6,669 nt of DNA from Rhodanobacter sp. UBA5168 (GTDB lineage Bacteria; Pseudomonadota; Gammaproteobacteria; Xanthomonadales; Rhodanobacteraceae). Made by a program: the position numbers and the translations under genes. Under the pieces are notes generated by a model, which saw only the letters and a list, made by a program, of their open reading frames with translations, was not told the origin of the DNA and did no database searches. This document shows, piece by piece, positions 1 to 5,700 of the stretch. Within the stretch, counting starts at the first letter, position 1. Every line of letters begins with the position of its first letter. Where the stretch lies: assembly GCA_002413455.1 (NCBI GenBank), contig DHXA01000274.1:1-6669 (forward strand), written 5' to 3'.

Positions 1-15
1 ATCGCTTTTCGTGAC

Positions 16-21
16 CGTCAA
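16..21 (-). promoter_or_regulatory. -35 box of a second leftward promoter (P2), -10 outside the window
   Basis: On the minus strand TTGACG (5 of 6 of the -35 consensus) is preceded by TG and by an A/T tract (GAAAAATTT, roughly 35–43) that could act as an UP element. The matching -10 would fall just beyond base 1 and cannot be seen. Together with P1 it would make a tandem promoter pair with starts about 100 bases apart, the layout often seen upstream of rRNA and tRNA operons. Confidence 0.35.
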
Positions 22-62
22 CACTTCGTTGAGAAATTTTTCAGCGAGGTTTGTTGCGGAAA

Positions 63-90
63 CCTTCGTGAGAGAGCGTCTCGTCGAAGG
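63..90 (-). other. Hairpin in the leader downstream of P1
   Basis: CCTTCG (63–68) pairs with CGAAGG (85–90), and GAGA (70–73) pairs with TCTC (79–82) around a five-base loop, with small bulges between. In a transcript from P1 this hairpin would lie at the very 5' end. No U-run follows it in either direction, so it is not a canonical intrinsic terminator. The pairing is direct sequence evidence; a role in leader stability or processing is only a guess. Confidence 0.35.
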
Positions 91-97
91 GGCGAGA

Positions 98-126
98 ATC
101 ATAGCGCCGTGTCGCGCTCCTGTGAA
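98..126 (-). promoter_or_regulatory. Leftward sigma-70 promoter (P1), near consensus
   Basis: Read on the minus strand, TTCACA (-35, 121–126; 5 of 6 consensus) and TATGAT (-10, 98–103; 5 of 6) are separated by exactly 17 bases. Transcription would start near 91 and run leftward out of the window. The stretch after the -10 (TCTCGCCCC) is GC-rich, as in stringently controlled promoters of rRNA and tRNA operons. No leftward coding region is visible in the 90 bases before the edge, so the product lies outside; a stable-RNA gene is an inference. The boxes are seen directly, but activity is not shown. Confidence 0.55.
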
Positions 127-210
127 GAGGCACGAGGATTTTTTTTCACGAAAGTCATCCGCGATTGCGGCGCTACACTTCTCGCCACGCTACCCCTGCG
201 ACGAGTACAG

Positions 211-663
211 ATGATGAAGCCATGGCTTGCACCGATGCTCTTGTTGATTGCCGGCTGCGCCAACGCTGCCCCCGGAAGTGGCGCGCCCGCGGTGGTGCTT
301 CACGAACAAAGGTTTTCGGCGGAATTTGCCACTGACGCGCCCAGCCGCGAGCACGGGCTGATGATGCGCACCACGCTGGCTCCCGATCACAGCATGCTGT
401 TCGTATTTTCCCAAGCCGCACCGCAGGCATTCTGGATGAAGAACACGCTGATCCCGCTCGACATCCTGTATTTCGATACGGACCGACGGTTGGTCTCGAT
501 GCAGTTGGATGTGCCGCCGTGCAAGGCCGATCCCTGCCCCCTCTATCCCAGCGACGCACCAGCGCGTTACGTGCTCGAACTGTCAGCCGGTACGGCGCGG
601 CGCATCGGCGCAAAGACGGGCGATGAACTGAAGATCGAGGGCGACATCGGCCCGGTGCGTTGA
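211..663 (+). CDS. DUF192 family lipoprotein
   Basis: Predicted 150-residue exported protein of the DUF192 family, whose biochemical function is not established. The N-terminus (MMKPWLAPMLLLIAGC) is a short lipoprotein signal with lipobox IAGC and acylated Cys at 16; the +2 residue is Ala, so outer-membrane sorting is likely. The DUF192 core follows: GLMMR at 49–53, MLFVF at 62–66, the signature FWMKNT at 74–79 and PLDILYFD at 82–89. A Cys pair at 104 and 109 (PPCKADPC) could form a disulfide or bind metal. The start is ATG 211 (or 214); the open frame extends to 109, but only a start at 211/214 gives the signal peptide. No strong ribosome site precedes it. It appears monocistronic and diverges from the leftward promoter at 98–126. 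A possible -10 (TACACT, 174–179) lacks a convincing -35. Confidence 0.9.
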   Translation: MMKPWLAPMLLLIAGCANAAPGSGAPAVVLHEQRFSAEFATDAPSREHGLMMRTTLAPDHSMLFVFSQAAPQAFWMKNTLIPLDILYFDTDRRLVSMQLDVPPCKADPCPLYPSDAPARYVLELSAGTARRIGAKTGDELKIEGDIGPVR

Positions 664-857
664 GCGGCCTGGCTGGGTTTATTCAGCATTCCGACGCGAT
701 AGGGGATCAGGTCTTCGGGGCGCAAGCTTGCCAATGCGTCCCAATCATCTTCGAAAGGAATGAACTGTCGCACGGGATGTTCCTCGAGTAGCGCGCCATT
801 GCGCAGGAACATCTGAGCAGACGGCCCGGCCAATGCGATGGCGAGATCGGGCCGTTT
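664..857 (-). pseudogene. Possible gene remnant between DUF192 gene and rubredoxin gene
   Basis: The 212-base gap holds a minus-strand open frame running from just inside a stop at 858–860 towards the DUF192 gene. Residues such as GALLEEHPVRQFIPFEDDW and SLRPEDLIPYRVGMLNK read like real protein with moderately GC-rich third positions. There is no good start: TTG at 833 or ATG at 812 would be needed, and neither has a Shine-Dalgarno. The frame then continues antisense into the DUF192 gene and stops at 567. I do not recognise the family. It could be the 3' end of a decayed gene, a small unrecognised gene, or chance. Confidence 0.3.
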
Positions 858-875
858 TCAGGCGGGGAGCGGCCC
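849..875. other. Hairpin just after the rubredoxin stop codon
   Basis: GGGCCG (849–854) pairs perfectly with CGGCCC (870–875) around a 15-base loop that allows a few more weak pairs. It lies immediately 3' of the rubredoxin gene (minus strand), where a terminator would be expected, but no U-run follows on either strand. It could still stabilise the 3' end of the mRNA. Confidence 0.3.
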
Positions 876-1073
876 TCAGTCGAGTTCGATCATCTCGAAA
901 TCATCCTTGGTGGTGCCGCAATCCGGACAAGTCCATGTGTCGGGCACATCTTCCCAGCGGGTACCTGGCTCAATCCCTTCGTCAGGAACGCCCACGGCTT
1001 CATCATAGATATAGCCGCAGACAACACACATCCATTTGCGCAAGGCAACGGCTTCGGTGGAACTCTGGCTCAT
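876..1073 (-). CDS. Rubredoxin
   Basis: A 65-residue rubredoxin: a small soluble iron protein that carries single electrons through one Fe(SCys)4 centre. The four ligands are in two knuckles, CVVCG (C16, C19) and CPDCG (C49, C52). The classic YIYD (21–24), the PDEGIEPGT loop (30–38), the W and DVP around 40–44, and the acidic [10 protein letters not shown] tail are all present, and the length is slightly above the usual 53–60 residues because of a short N-terminal extension. ATG at 1073 was chosen because the preceding AAAGAAG is a passable ribosome site; ATG 1097 would add eight residues unlike the family. It is divergent from thiE across a 110-base region. Its redox partner cannot be told from this window; alkane hydroxylase and oxidative-stress roles are known for the family. 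Confidence 0.95.
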   Translation of the reverse strand: MSQSSTEAVALRKWMCVVCGYIYDEAVGVPDEGIEPGTRWEDVPDTWTCPDCGTTKDDFEMIELD

Positions 1074-1183
1074 GGTCGGACTTCTTTGGATCGTCATGGA
1101 ATGGCACATTCTCGCAACTCGCCCGGCAATGCGAAAGCATCGCACTGCCGCTGACCACACATTCACACGCGTGAGGTATCGAA
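1074..1183. promoter_or_regulatory. Divergent rubredoxin/thiE intergenic region
   Basis: This 110-base stretch must carry promoters for both rubredoxin (leftward) and thiE (rightward). I found no convincing -35/-10 pair for either. A small hairpin ATGC-GAAA-GCAT (1129–1140) with a GNRA tetraloop is visible. GAGG at 1173–1176, eight bases before the TTG codon of thiE, is a good Shine-Dalgarno and decides that start. There is no recognisable TPP riboswitch. Confidence 0.45.
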
Positions 1184-1828
1184 TTGAACAGGCTTGCACC
1201 ATGGCCAGGGCGTGGCCTTTACGCCCTCACCGACGGGCCTCGCGAGGATCTGTTTGAAGTCGTCTCCCAAGCGCTTGCGGGCGGCGCACGACTGCTGCAG
1301 TACCGCGACCCGACCGCTGACGCGGCTCGCCGTCGCGCCGAAGCGACTGCCCTCAGGCAGCTGTGCCACGAGCATGGCGTGCCATTGATCATTGACGATG
1401 ACATCGCGCTGGCCAAGGCTGTGGGTGCGGATGGCGTTCATCTGGGCAGTGCGGAGAACGACATCGGTGCCGCCCGCAGCGAGCTCGGCAGCCACGCGAT
1501 CATCGGTGCAGCCTGTCGCGACTCGCTGCAACTGGCGCAAGTGGCTGCCCACGCCGGCGCGAGCTATCTGTCGTTCGGCGCGTTCTTTCCCTCACCGACC
1601 AAGCCGTTGGCACCGCGTGCCTCGATCGATCTGCTGAGGCAAAGCGCCGCGTTCGGCATACCGCGGGTGGCGATCGGCGGAATCACGCCGGACAATGGTG
1701 CACCGTTGATTGAAGCCGGCGCAGATTTTCTGGCGGCGGTTTCAGCCCTTTTCGGTGCCTCCGACGTACGCGCTGCCGCGCGAAGTTTTGCCGGCATGTT
1801 TTCCCCCGACCGAGAATCCACGCGATGA
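1184..1828 (+). CDS. thiE: Thiamine-phosphate synthase, with divergent active-site residues
   Basis: A 214-residue TIM-barrel protein of the ThiE family, which couples HMP-pyrophosphate with thiazole phosphate to give thiamine phosphate in the cytoplasm. Family landmarks: GLYALTD (11–17), LLQYRD (37–42), [10 protein letters not shown] (79–88), [16 protein letters not shown] (125–140) and VAIGGITP (162–169). The start is TTG, forced because an in-frame TGA lies at 1172–1174 and no ATG occurs until near the C-terminus; GAGG at 1173–1176 supports it. The 3' end overlaps hemL by ATGA, so the two are translationally coupled. Oddities against the B. subtilis and E. coli enzymes as I remember them: the Lys of Q-x-R-x-K is Pro43, the Asn of the ND pair is Asp71, the second Mg-binding Asp is Glu91, and the Ser of GVS is Ala110. 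Family membership is secure; full activity is less certain. Confidence 0.88.
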   Translation: MNRLAPWPGRGLYALTDGPREDLFEVVSQALAGGARLLQYRDPTADAARRRAEATALRQLCHEHGVPLIIDDDIALAKAVGADGVHLGSAENDIGAARSELGSHAIIGAACRDSLQLAQVAAHAGASYLSFGAFFPSPTKPLAPRASIDLLRQSAAFGIPRVAIGGITPDNGAPLIEAGADFLAAVSALFGASDVRAAARSFAGMFSPDRESTR

Positions 1829-3108
1829 CCAATCACGAACTCTTCCAGCGCGCCCTGCAACTGATGCCCGGTGGCGTGAACTCGCCGGTACGTGCGTTCC
1901 GGTCGGTCGGTGGCGAGCCGTTCTTCACGGCGCGCGCGGATGGTGCGTATCTGTGGGATGTCGAAGGCACGCGTTATATCGACTACGTCGGCTCGTGGGG
2001 GCCGATGATCGTCGGTCACAACCATCCGGTGGTGCGCGCGGCGGTCGAGCGCGCAATCGGTAACGGGTTGTCGTTCGGTACGCCTTGCGCGGCCGAAGTG
2101 ACCATGGCCGAGACGATCGCCCGTCTGATCCCGTCGGTGGAAATGGTGCGCATGGTCAACTCCGGTACCGAGGCGACGATGTCGGCTATCCGGCTCGCCC
2201 GGGGTGCCACAGGCCGCGCCCGGATCGTGAAATTCGAGGGCTGCTACCACGGCCACGGCGACAGTTTTCTGGTCAAGGCCGGATCCGGTGCACTGACCTT
2301 CGGCGTACCCACCTCGCCGGGTGTCCCGAAAGCGAATGCCGATCTCACACTCACCCTGCCATACAACGATATTGATGCCGCGAGAACCCTGTTCGCCGAG
2401 CAGGGGCGCGACATTGCCGGCCTGATCATCGAGCCGGTCGCCGGCAACATGAACTGCATCCTTCCCGTGGACGGTTACCTGCAGGCACTGCGCGAACTGT
2501 GCACGCAACACGGCGCACTGCTGATCTTCGACGAAGTGATGACCGGCTTCCGCGTCGCGCTCGGTGGCGCACAGGCGCACTATGGCGTTACGCCCGACCT
2601 GACCACGTTCGGCAAGATCATCGGCGGCGGCATGCCGGTGGGTGCCTATGGCGGCCGCCGCGATCTGATGGAACAGATCGCACCGGCTGGCCCGATCTAC
2701 CAGGCAGGCACGCTCAGCGGCAATCCGGTGGCCATGGCGGCGGGCCTGGCGATGCTGGAACTGGTCCAGGCACCGGGCTTCCATGATCGGCTCGCCGCCC
2801 GCACGCGCCTGCTCACCGACGGTCTTCAATCGGTCGCCGACGGTGAAGGCATTTCATTCAGCACCAACCGCGTCGGCGGCATGTTCGGCTTGTTCTTCAG
2901 CGCTGAAAAAAAGGTGACCAGCTACGCGCAGGCGACAGCGGCGGATACCGCACTGTTCAACCGCTTCTTCCACGGCATGCTGAGACGCGGCGTGTACCTG
3001 GCGCCGTCGGCATTCGAGGCCGGCTTCATGTCCAGCGCACACAGCGACCAGGACATCGCCGACACGCTGGAAGCCGCGCGCGACGCATTGCGCGACGCTC
3101 GGGTCTGA
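1825..3108 (+). CDS. hemL: Glutamate-1-semialdehyde 2,1-aminomutase
   Basis: A 427-residue class III, PLP-dependent enzyme that converts glutamate-1-semialdehyde to 5-aminolevulinate, the last step of the C5 route feeding haem and other tetrapyrroles. Features in order: [13 protein letters not shown] (13–25), the aminomutase N-terminal signature; NSGTEAT (112–118), which binds PLP phosphate; GCYHGHGD (139–146); the [14 protein letters not shown] gating loop (153–166); DEVMTGFR (236–243) with the Asp that contacts the PLP ring; the Schiff-base Lys264 in [17 protein letters not shown]; and GTLSGNP. Length matches the family. ATG 1825 overlaps the thiE stop. The gene ends one base before the stop codon of the opposing gloA gene. 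No catalytic residue appears to be missing. Confidence 0.97.
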   Translation: MTNHELFQRALQLMPGGVNSPVRAFRSVGGEPFFTARADGAYLWDVEGTRYIDYVGSWGPMIVGHNHPVVRAAVERAIGNGLSFGTPCAAEVTMAETIARLIPSVEMVRMVNSGTEATMSAIRLARGATGRARIVKFEGCYHGHGDSFLVKAGSGALTFGVPTSPGVPKANADLTLTLPYNDIDAARTLFAEQGRDIAGLIIEPVAGNMNCILPVDGYLQALRELCTQHGALLIFDEVMTGFRVALGGAQAHYGVTPDLTTFGKIIGGGMPVGAYGGRRDLMEQIAPAGPIYQAGTLSGNPVAMAAGLAMLELVQAPGFHDRLAARTRLLTDGLQSVADGEGISFSTNRVGGMFGLFFSAEKKVTSYAQATAADTALFNRFFHGMLRRGVYLAPSAFEAGFMSSAHSDQDIADTLEAARDALRDARV

Positions 3109-3109
3109 C

Positions 3110-3529
3110 TCACCAGCTGCCGGTATTCGGCATCGAAGCCCATGGTTCGCGCGACGGCAGATGGCCTTCCTGCAGCAGTTCGATCGAGATCAGGTCGGGC
3201 GAGCGCACAAAGGCCATGTGGCCATCACGCGGCGGGCGATGAATGGTGCAGCCCATCGCCTGCAAACGCTCGCAGGTGGCGTAGATGTCCTCGACGCGAA
3301 ACGCCAGGTGGCCAAAGTTGCGCGCCGAACCGTAATCCTCCTGCGAGCCCCAGTTCCAGGTCAGCTCAATTTCGGCCTCCGGGCTGTCCGCCGCCGATAA
3401 AAACACCAGCGTGTACTTGCCTTCGGGCACTTCCATGCGGCGCACCTCACGCAGGCCAAGACCCTCGCAATAAAAGCGCAACGAGGCGTCGAGGTCATGC
3501 ACGCGCACCATGCTGTGCAGATATTTCAT
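3110..3529 (-). CDS. gloA: Glyoxalase I (lactoylglutathione lyase), VOC superfamily
   Basis: A 139-residue VOC protein. GloA isomerises the hemithioacetal of methylglyoxal and glutathione to S-lactoylglutathione, detoxifying methylglyoxal in the cytoplasm. The N-terminus [20 protein letters not shown] is close to E. coli GloA. The four metal ligands of the E. coli enzyme (His5, Glu56, His74, Glu122) have counterparts at His5, Glu55 (EIELTWNW), His74 (NFGHLAF) and Glu117 (ISIELLQ), so a nickel-type enzyme is plausible. FVRSPD (107–112) and the SMPNTGSW tail also fit. ATG 3529 is preceded by AGGAG (minus strand, 3537–3541) at seven bases. It starts 39 bases after the argD stop, so the two probably share an mRNA. 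A broader VOC dioxygenase role is less likely given the full ligand set. Confidence 0.9.
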   Translation of the reverse strand: MKYLHSMVRVHDLDASLRFYCEGLGLREVRRMEVPEGKYTLVFLSAADSPEAEIELTWNWGSQEDYGSARNFGHLAFRVEDIYATCERLQAMGCTIHRPPRDGHMAFVRSPDLISIELLQEGHLPSREPWASMPNTGSW

Positions 3530-3568
3530 CGGGATGCTCCTGATCGATGGGCTGTCGCGAAACGTGTC

Positions 3569-4795
3569 TCAGCCTGCCGCAAAATCGCTCAACGCCGCGT
3601 GCAGGCGGGTGAGACCCTCGGCCAGTTCTTCATCGGTGATGGTCAGCGGCGGCACAAAGCGCAGTACATCCGGCCCGGCCTGCAGCAACAGCAGGCCGTG
3701 CGCCACGGCGTGATCGAGAATCGCGGCCGCCTTGCCCTTGTGCGCATCGGCCAACACCGCTCCGATCATCAGGCCGCGGCCGCGCACCTCGGCGAACAGG
3801 TTCAACTCATGGTTGATGTGGGCCAGCCCGGCGCGCAGGTCGTTCGCCTGACGCTCTACGTTCATCAGCACCGCCGGCGAAGCCAACTTGGCCAGCGCGA
3901 CACGCGCGACCGCGGCCGCCATCGGATTGCCGCCGAACGTGGTGCCGTGTGCGCCGTACTGCATGACCTCGGCTACCTTCGGGCCAGCCAGCATCGCGCC
4001 GATCGGGAAGCCGCAACCAAGTGCCTTGGCCAAAGTCACGATATCCGGCATGACGTTTTCATGGGTATGCGCGAACAGCGTGCCGGTGCGGCCCATGCCG
4101 CACTGGATCTCGTCCAGCACCAGCAAGGCGTCATGCTGGTCGCACAGCTCGCGGATGCGCTTCATGAAACCCGGTGCAGCCGGCAGCACGCCGCCCTCGC
4201 CCTGCACCGGCTCCAACATCACTGCGGCGATGTCGCCCGCGGCGAAGGCTGCCTCCAGCGCGGCCTCGTCATTGAAATCGAGATAGCGGAAACCCGCCGG
4301 CAGCGGCTCGTAGCCTTCCTGGTATTTCGGCTGTGCCGTGGCGGTGACCGTGGCCAGCGTGCGGCCGTGAAACGAACCCCTGAATGTGATGATGTTGCGT
4401 TGTTCCGCCGTGCGCCCTTTCGACGCCGCCCACTTGCGTACCAGCTTGATCGCCGCCTCGTTCGCCTCGGCACCGGAGTTGCACAGGAACACCCGTTCGG
4501 CAAAGCGCGAAGCCGTTACCAGTTCTTCGGCCAGCCGCAATGGCGGTTCGGTGTAGAAGACGTTGCTCGCATGCCACAGCTTATGGGCCTGCGCGCTCAA
4601 TGCTTCGAGCAGATCCGGGTCCTGGTGGCCCAGCGCGTTCACCGCGATGCCCGCGCCAAAATCAATGTAGTCGCGGCCCTGCGTATCCCATACGCGCGCG
4701 CCCTTGCCGTGATCGAGTACCAGCTCACGCGGCTTGTATACCGGCAGCCAATAGCGTTTGCCGAGGTCGGTCAGGGTGGAATCGTGCGCTTGCAT
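3569..4795 (-). CDS. argD: Acetylornithine/succinylornithine-type aminotransferase
   Basis: A 408-residue class III, PLP-dependent transaminase of the ArgD/AstC group. ArgD transfers an amino group from glutamate to N-acetylglutamate semialdehyde in arginine synthesis; AstC runs a similar reaction in arginine breakdown. Visible: GRDYIDFGAGIAVNALGH (40–57); SGAEANEAAIK (107–117), binding PLP phosphate; FHGRT (142–146); EPVQGEGG (195–202); LDEIQCGMGRTG (227–238) with the PLP-contacting Asp228; Schiff-base Lys257 in TLAKALGCGFPIGAM; and GTTFGGNP. Length is normal. ATG 4795 matches the family N-terminus; the open frame runs much further upstream to 5575, but that part is antisense to exported genes and not protein-like. 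The ribosome site is weak (GGA about nine bases upstream). It leads a two-gene unit with gloA. Biosynthetic versus catabolic role cannot be settled: no other arg or ast genes are nearby. Confidence 0.92.
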   Translation of the reverse strand: MQAHDSTLTDLGKRYWLPVYKPRELVLDHGKGARVWDTQGRDYIDFGAGIAVNALGHQDPDLLEALSAQAHKLWHASNVFYTEPPLRLAEELVTASRFAERVFLCNSGAEANEAAIKLVRKWAASKGRTAEQRNIITFRGSFHGRTLATVTATAQPKYQEGYEPLPAGFRYLDFNDEAALEAAFAAGDIAAVMLEPVQGEGGVLPAAPGFMKRIRELCDQHDALLVLDEIQCGMGRTGTLFAHTHENVMPDIVTLAKALGCGFPIGAMLAGPKVAEVMQYGAHGTTFGGNPMAAAVARVALAKLASPAVLMNVERQANDLRAGLAHINHELNLFAEVRGRGLMIGAVLADAHKGKAAAILDHAVAHGLLLLQAGPDVLRFVPPLTITDEELAEGLTRLHAALSDFAAG

Positions 4796-4838
4796 GCTGG
4801 ATCCGTGAGGCTGCCAGGGATGTGACAAGACAACCAGC

Positions 4839-4879
4839 TGGCGTGGGAAAACGGATTCGAACTCCGTAGGGGAACGCCA
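4839..4879. repeat. 41-base two-stage inverted repeat upstream of argD
   Basis: TGGCGT (4839–4844) pairs with ACGCCA (4874–4879), and ACGGA (4851–4855) pairs with TCCGT (4863–4867) around a seven-base loop TTCGAAC. The two stems are separated by a symmetric 6/6 internal loop, purine-only on the plus strand (GGGAAA and AGGGGA). It lies 44–84 bases upstream of the argD start codon and would sit in its mRNA leader if transcription starts further upstream. The inner arm looks like a tRNA T-arm, but no tRNA body is present. It may be a leader structure, a protein-binding palindrome or a copy of a small interspersed repeat. Confidence 0.5.
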
Positions 4880-4896
4880 TCGTAAATGCTGCGTGC

Positions 4897-4921
4897 CGGC
4901 TTTGCACGACCCAGCAAGCCG
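4897..4921. other. Second hairpin in the argD / exported-gene divergent region
   Basis: CGGCTTTGC (4897–4905) pairs with GCAAGCCG (4914–4921), eight base pairs with one bulged T and an eight-base loop. No U-run follows. It lies 17 bases from the 41-base inverted repeat, so the two could fold as consecutive hairpins in one argD leader. Function is unknown. Confidence 0.35.
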
Positions 4922-4925
4922 ATGG

Positions 4926-4954
4926 GCTGTAAACCACGACGCGCGCTGTATCAA
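4926..4954 (-). promoter_or_regulatory. Weak candidate sigma-70 promoter for argD–gloA
   Basis: On the minus strand TTGATA (-35, 4949–4954; 5 of 6) is followed after 17 bases by TACAGC (-10, 4926–4931; only 3 of 6). Transcription would begin near 4919 and give a leader of about 120 bases containing both hairpins. The -10 is poor, so this is a tentative assignment. Confidence 0.22.
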
Positions 4955-5040
4955 TGCCGTTACATGCGGCCAGCGACGGCCGTGATGACGCCATTCGAGT
5001 CCAGTCTGCCGCCTCTGCGCGATCGTTCCCGTTGTAAACC
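4928..5040 (+). repeat. Direct repeat TGTAAACC spaced 105 bp apart, possible upstream activator sites
   Basis: The 8-mer TGTAAACC occurs at 4928–4935 and 5033–5040; both copies continue with A/T then CG. Their starts are 105 bp apart, ten turns of B-DNA, and they lie about 188 and 83 bases upstream of the -24 GG of the sigma-54 promoter, the distance range of enhancer sites. An inverted half copy TTACA is at 4960–4964. Binding by an enhancer-binding protein is inferred from position only; chance cannot be excluded for an 8-mer. Confidence 0.3.
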
Positions 5041-5114
5041 TCGCAACACCGCTGCATCGCCTTCCGCCGATGCTGGCAGGCGCCAGTCGTTGCTGCGGCT
5101 GGAGTTTCCGGCCA

Positions 5115-5129
5115 TGGCACATAGCTTGC
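5115..5129 (+). promoter_or_regulatory. Sigma-54 (RpoN) promoter of the exported-protein operon
   Basis: TGGCAC-ATAGC-TTGC matches the sigma-54 core TGGCAC-N5-TTGC exactly, with GG (5116–5117) and GC (5128–5129) separated by the required 10 bases. The flanking bases are imperfect (A rather than pyrimidine before, G rather than A/T after). The start site would be near 5140, leaving a leader of about 25 bases that contains the G-rich ribosome site and the ATG at 5165. It also excludes the in-frame ATGs at 5114 and about 5141. Such promoters need an ATP-dependent enhancer-binding activator. Confidence 0.65.
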
Positions 5130-5164
5130 GTTATCCGCTCATGGATCAGGGACGGGGGGAAACC

Positions 5165-5692
5165 ATGCATCACGCAAAACAACGTGCAGCGCTTCGCTGC
5201 ATCGCCGGGGGCTCGTTGCTGGCGCTTGGCGCGCTGGTGTTGTCGACTCTTTTGATGGCTGCCGACGCACACAGGGCGGTACAGGTGCAGCATGGTGAGA
5301 GCGTGGTGCTCCGCAACGTATCCGCGCGCCCGGCCTATCGGGAGGCTCCGCCGGGGATGGCGCTGATCGTGAACCCTTCCCCGCGCCACGAGCTGGACCG
5401 CGCCCTCAATACCGGCGAGCTTTCGGACGAGGATTACGCCAACCTCAATGCCACCGCGTCCACCAGCAATCGCAACGCGCATGGCACCACTGTGGAGCGA
5501 ATGACCGGCAGCGCGCTCGGCAACAGCCTCGGCAGTCGCACCAGCAGCGACGTCACCGGCAACGGTTTCAGCCATGTGATCGCTGCCCCCATGGGCGGCG
5601 TCGGCCGCGCCACCGGCGGCATAGGGGACCAGGTACAGGGCGCGCTGTCACAGCTGCCCGGCCTCACCCCTTCCGGCCCCAGCGGACATTGA
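5165..5692 (+). CDS. Exported protein of unknown function, first gene of amyloid-like operon
   Basis: I do not recognise this 175-residue protein. It has a signal-type N-terminus: basic residues (K5, R7, R11), a hydrophobic stretch 13–31, and a likely signal peptidase I site after ADA (33–35). The mature part has a short polar domain (VQHGESVVLRNVSARPAYRE, 41–60), an acidic patch GELSDEDYANLN (84–95), then a low-complexity half rich in Gly, Ser, Asn and Thr, ending with GGVGRATGGIGDQVQGAL and a Pro/Gly tail. ATG 5165 is chosen because GGGGGG (5154–5159) lies five bases upstream and the sigma-54 promoter covers earlier starts. It is eight bases from the next gene. By position it matches FapA, the small first gene of Pseudomonas fap operons, but sequence similarity is not evident; a chaperone or minor fibre role is inference. 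Confidence 0.75.
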   Translation: MHHAKQRAALRCIAGGSLLALGALVLSTLLMAADAHRAVQVQHGESVVLRNVSARPAYREAPPGMALIVNPSPRHELDRALNTGELSDEDYANLNATASTSNRNAHGTTVERMTGSALGNSLGSRTSSDVTGNGFSHVIAAPMGGVGRATGGIGDQVQGALSQLPGLTPSGPSGH

Positions 5693-5700
5693 GCATTGCC

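Noticed and set aside
11..214. 67-residue open frame at the left edge
   Set aside because: It lies over the leftward promoter elements, has no ribosome site, and its Arg-rich translation resembles no protein domain.
1102..1116. Sigma-54-like TGGCAC in the rubredoxin/thiE intergenic region
   Set aside because: The -12 part is absent: after TGGCAC-N5 comes CGCA, not TTGC, and the GG-N10-GC rule fails.
1074..1183. TPP riboswitch upstream of thiE
   Set aside because: The conserved CUGAGA and the distal pyrophosphate-sensor sequences are absent, and 110 bases shared with a divergent gene leave little room.
1564..2829. 421-residue open frame on the minus strand across thiE and hemL
   Set aside because: Antisense shadow of two well-supported genes; its translation is His/Arg/Asp-rich with no recognisable motif.
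3497..4825. 442-residue open frame on the plus strand opposite argD
   Set aside because: It is antisense to a gene with every class III aminotransferase motif, and its Gln/Arg/His-rich translation is typical of a GC-rich shadow frame.
4839..4879. tRNA gene suggested by a T-arm-like GTTCGAATCC and a CCA-like end on the minus strand
   Set aside because: The T-stem pairing does not fit the canonical register, and no acceptor, D-arm or anticodon arm can be built from the upstream sequence.
4886..5164. 93-residue N-terminal extension of the first exported protein
   Set aside because: It would bury the signal peptide, covers the sigma-54 promoter, and reads as non-protein-like Arg/Pro/Ser-rich sequence.
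4796..5575. 260-residue N-terminal extension of argD (frame open to 5575)
   Set aside because: The family N-terminus begins at 4795, and the extension is antisense to an exported-protein gene with its own promoter and ribosome site.
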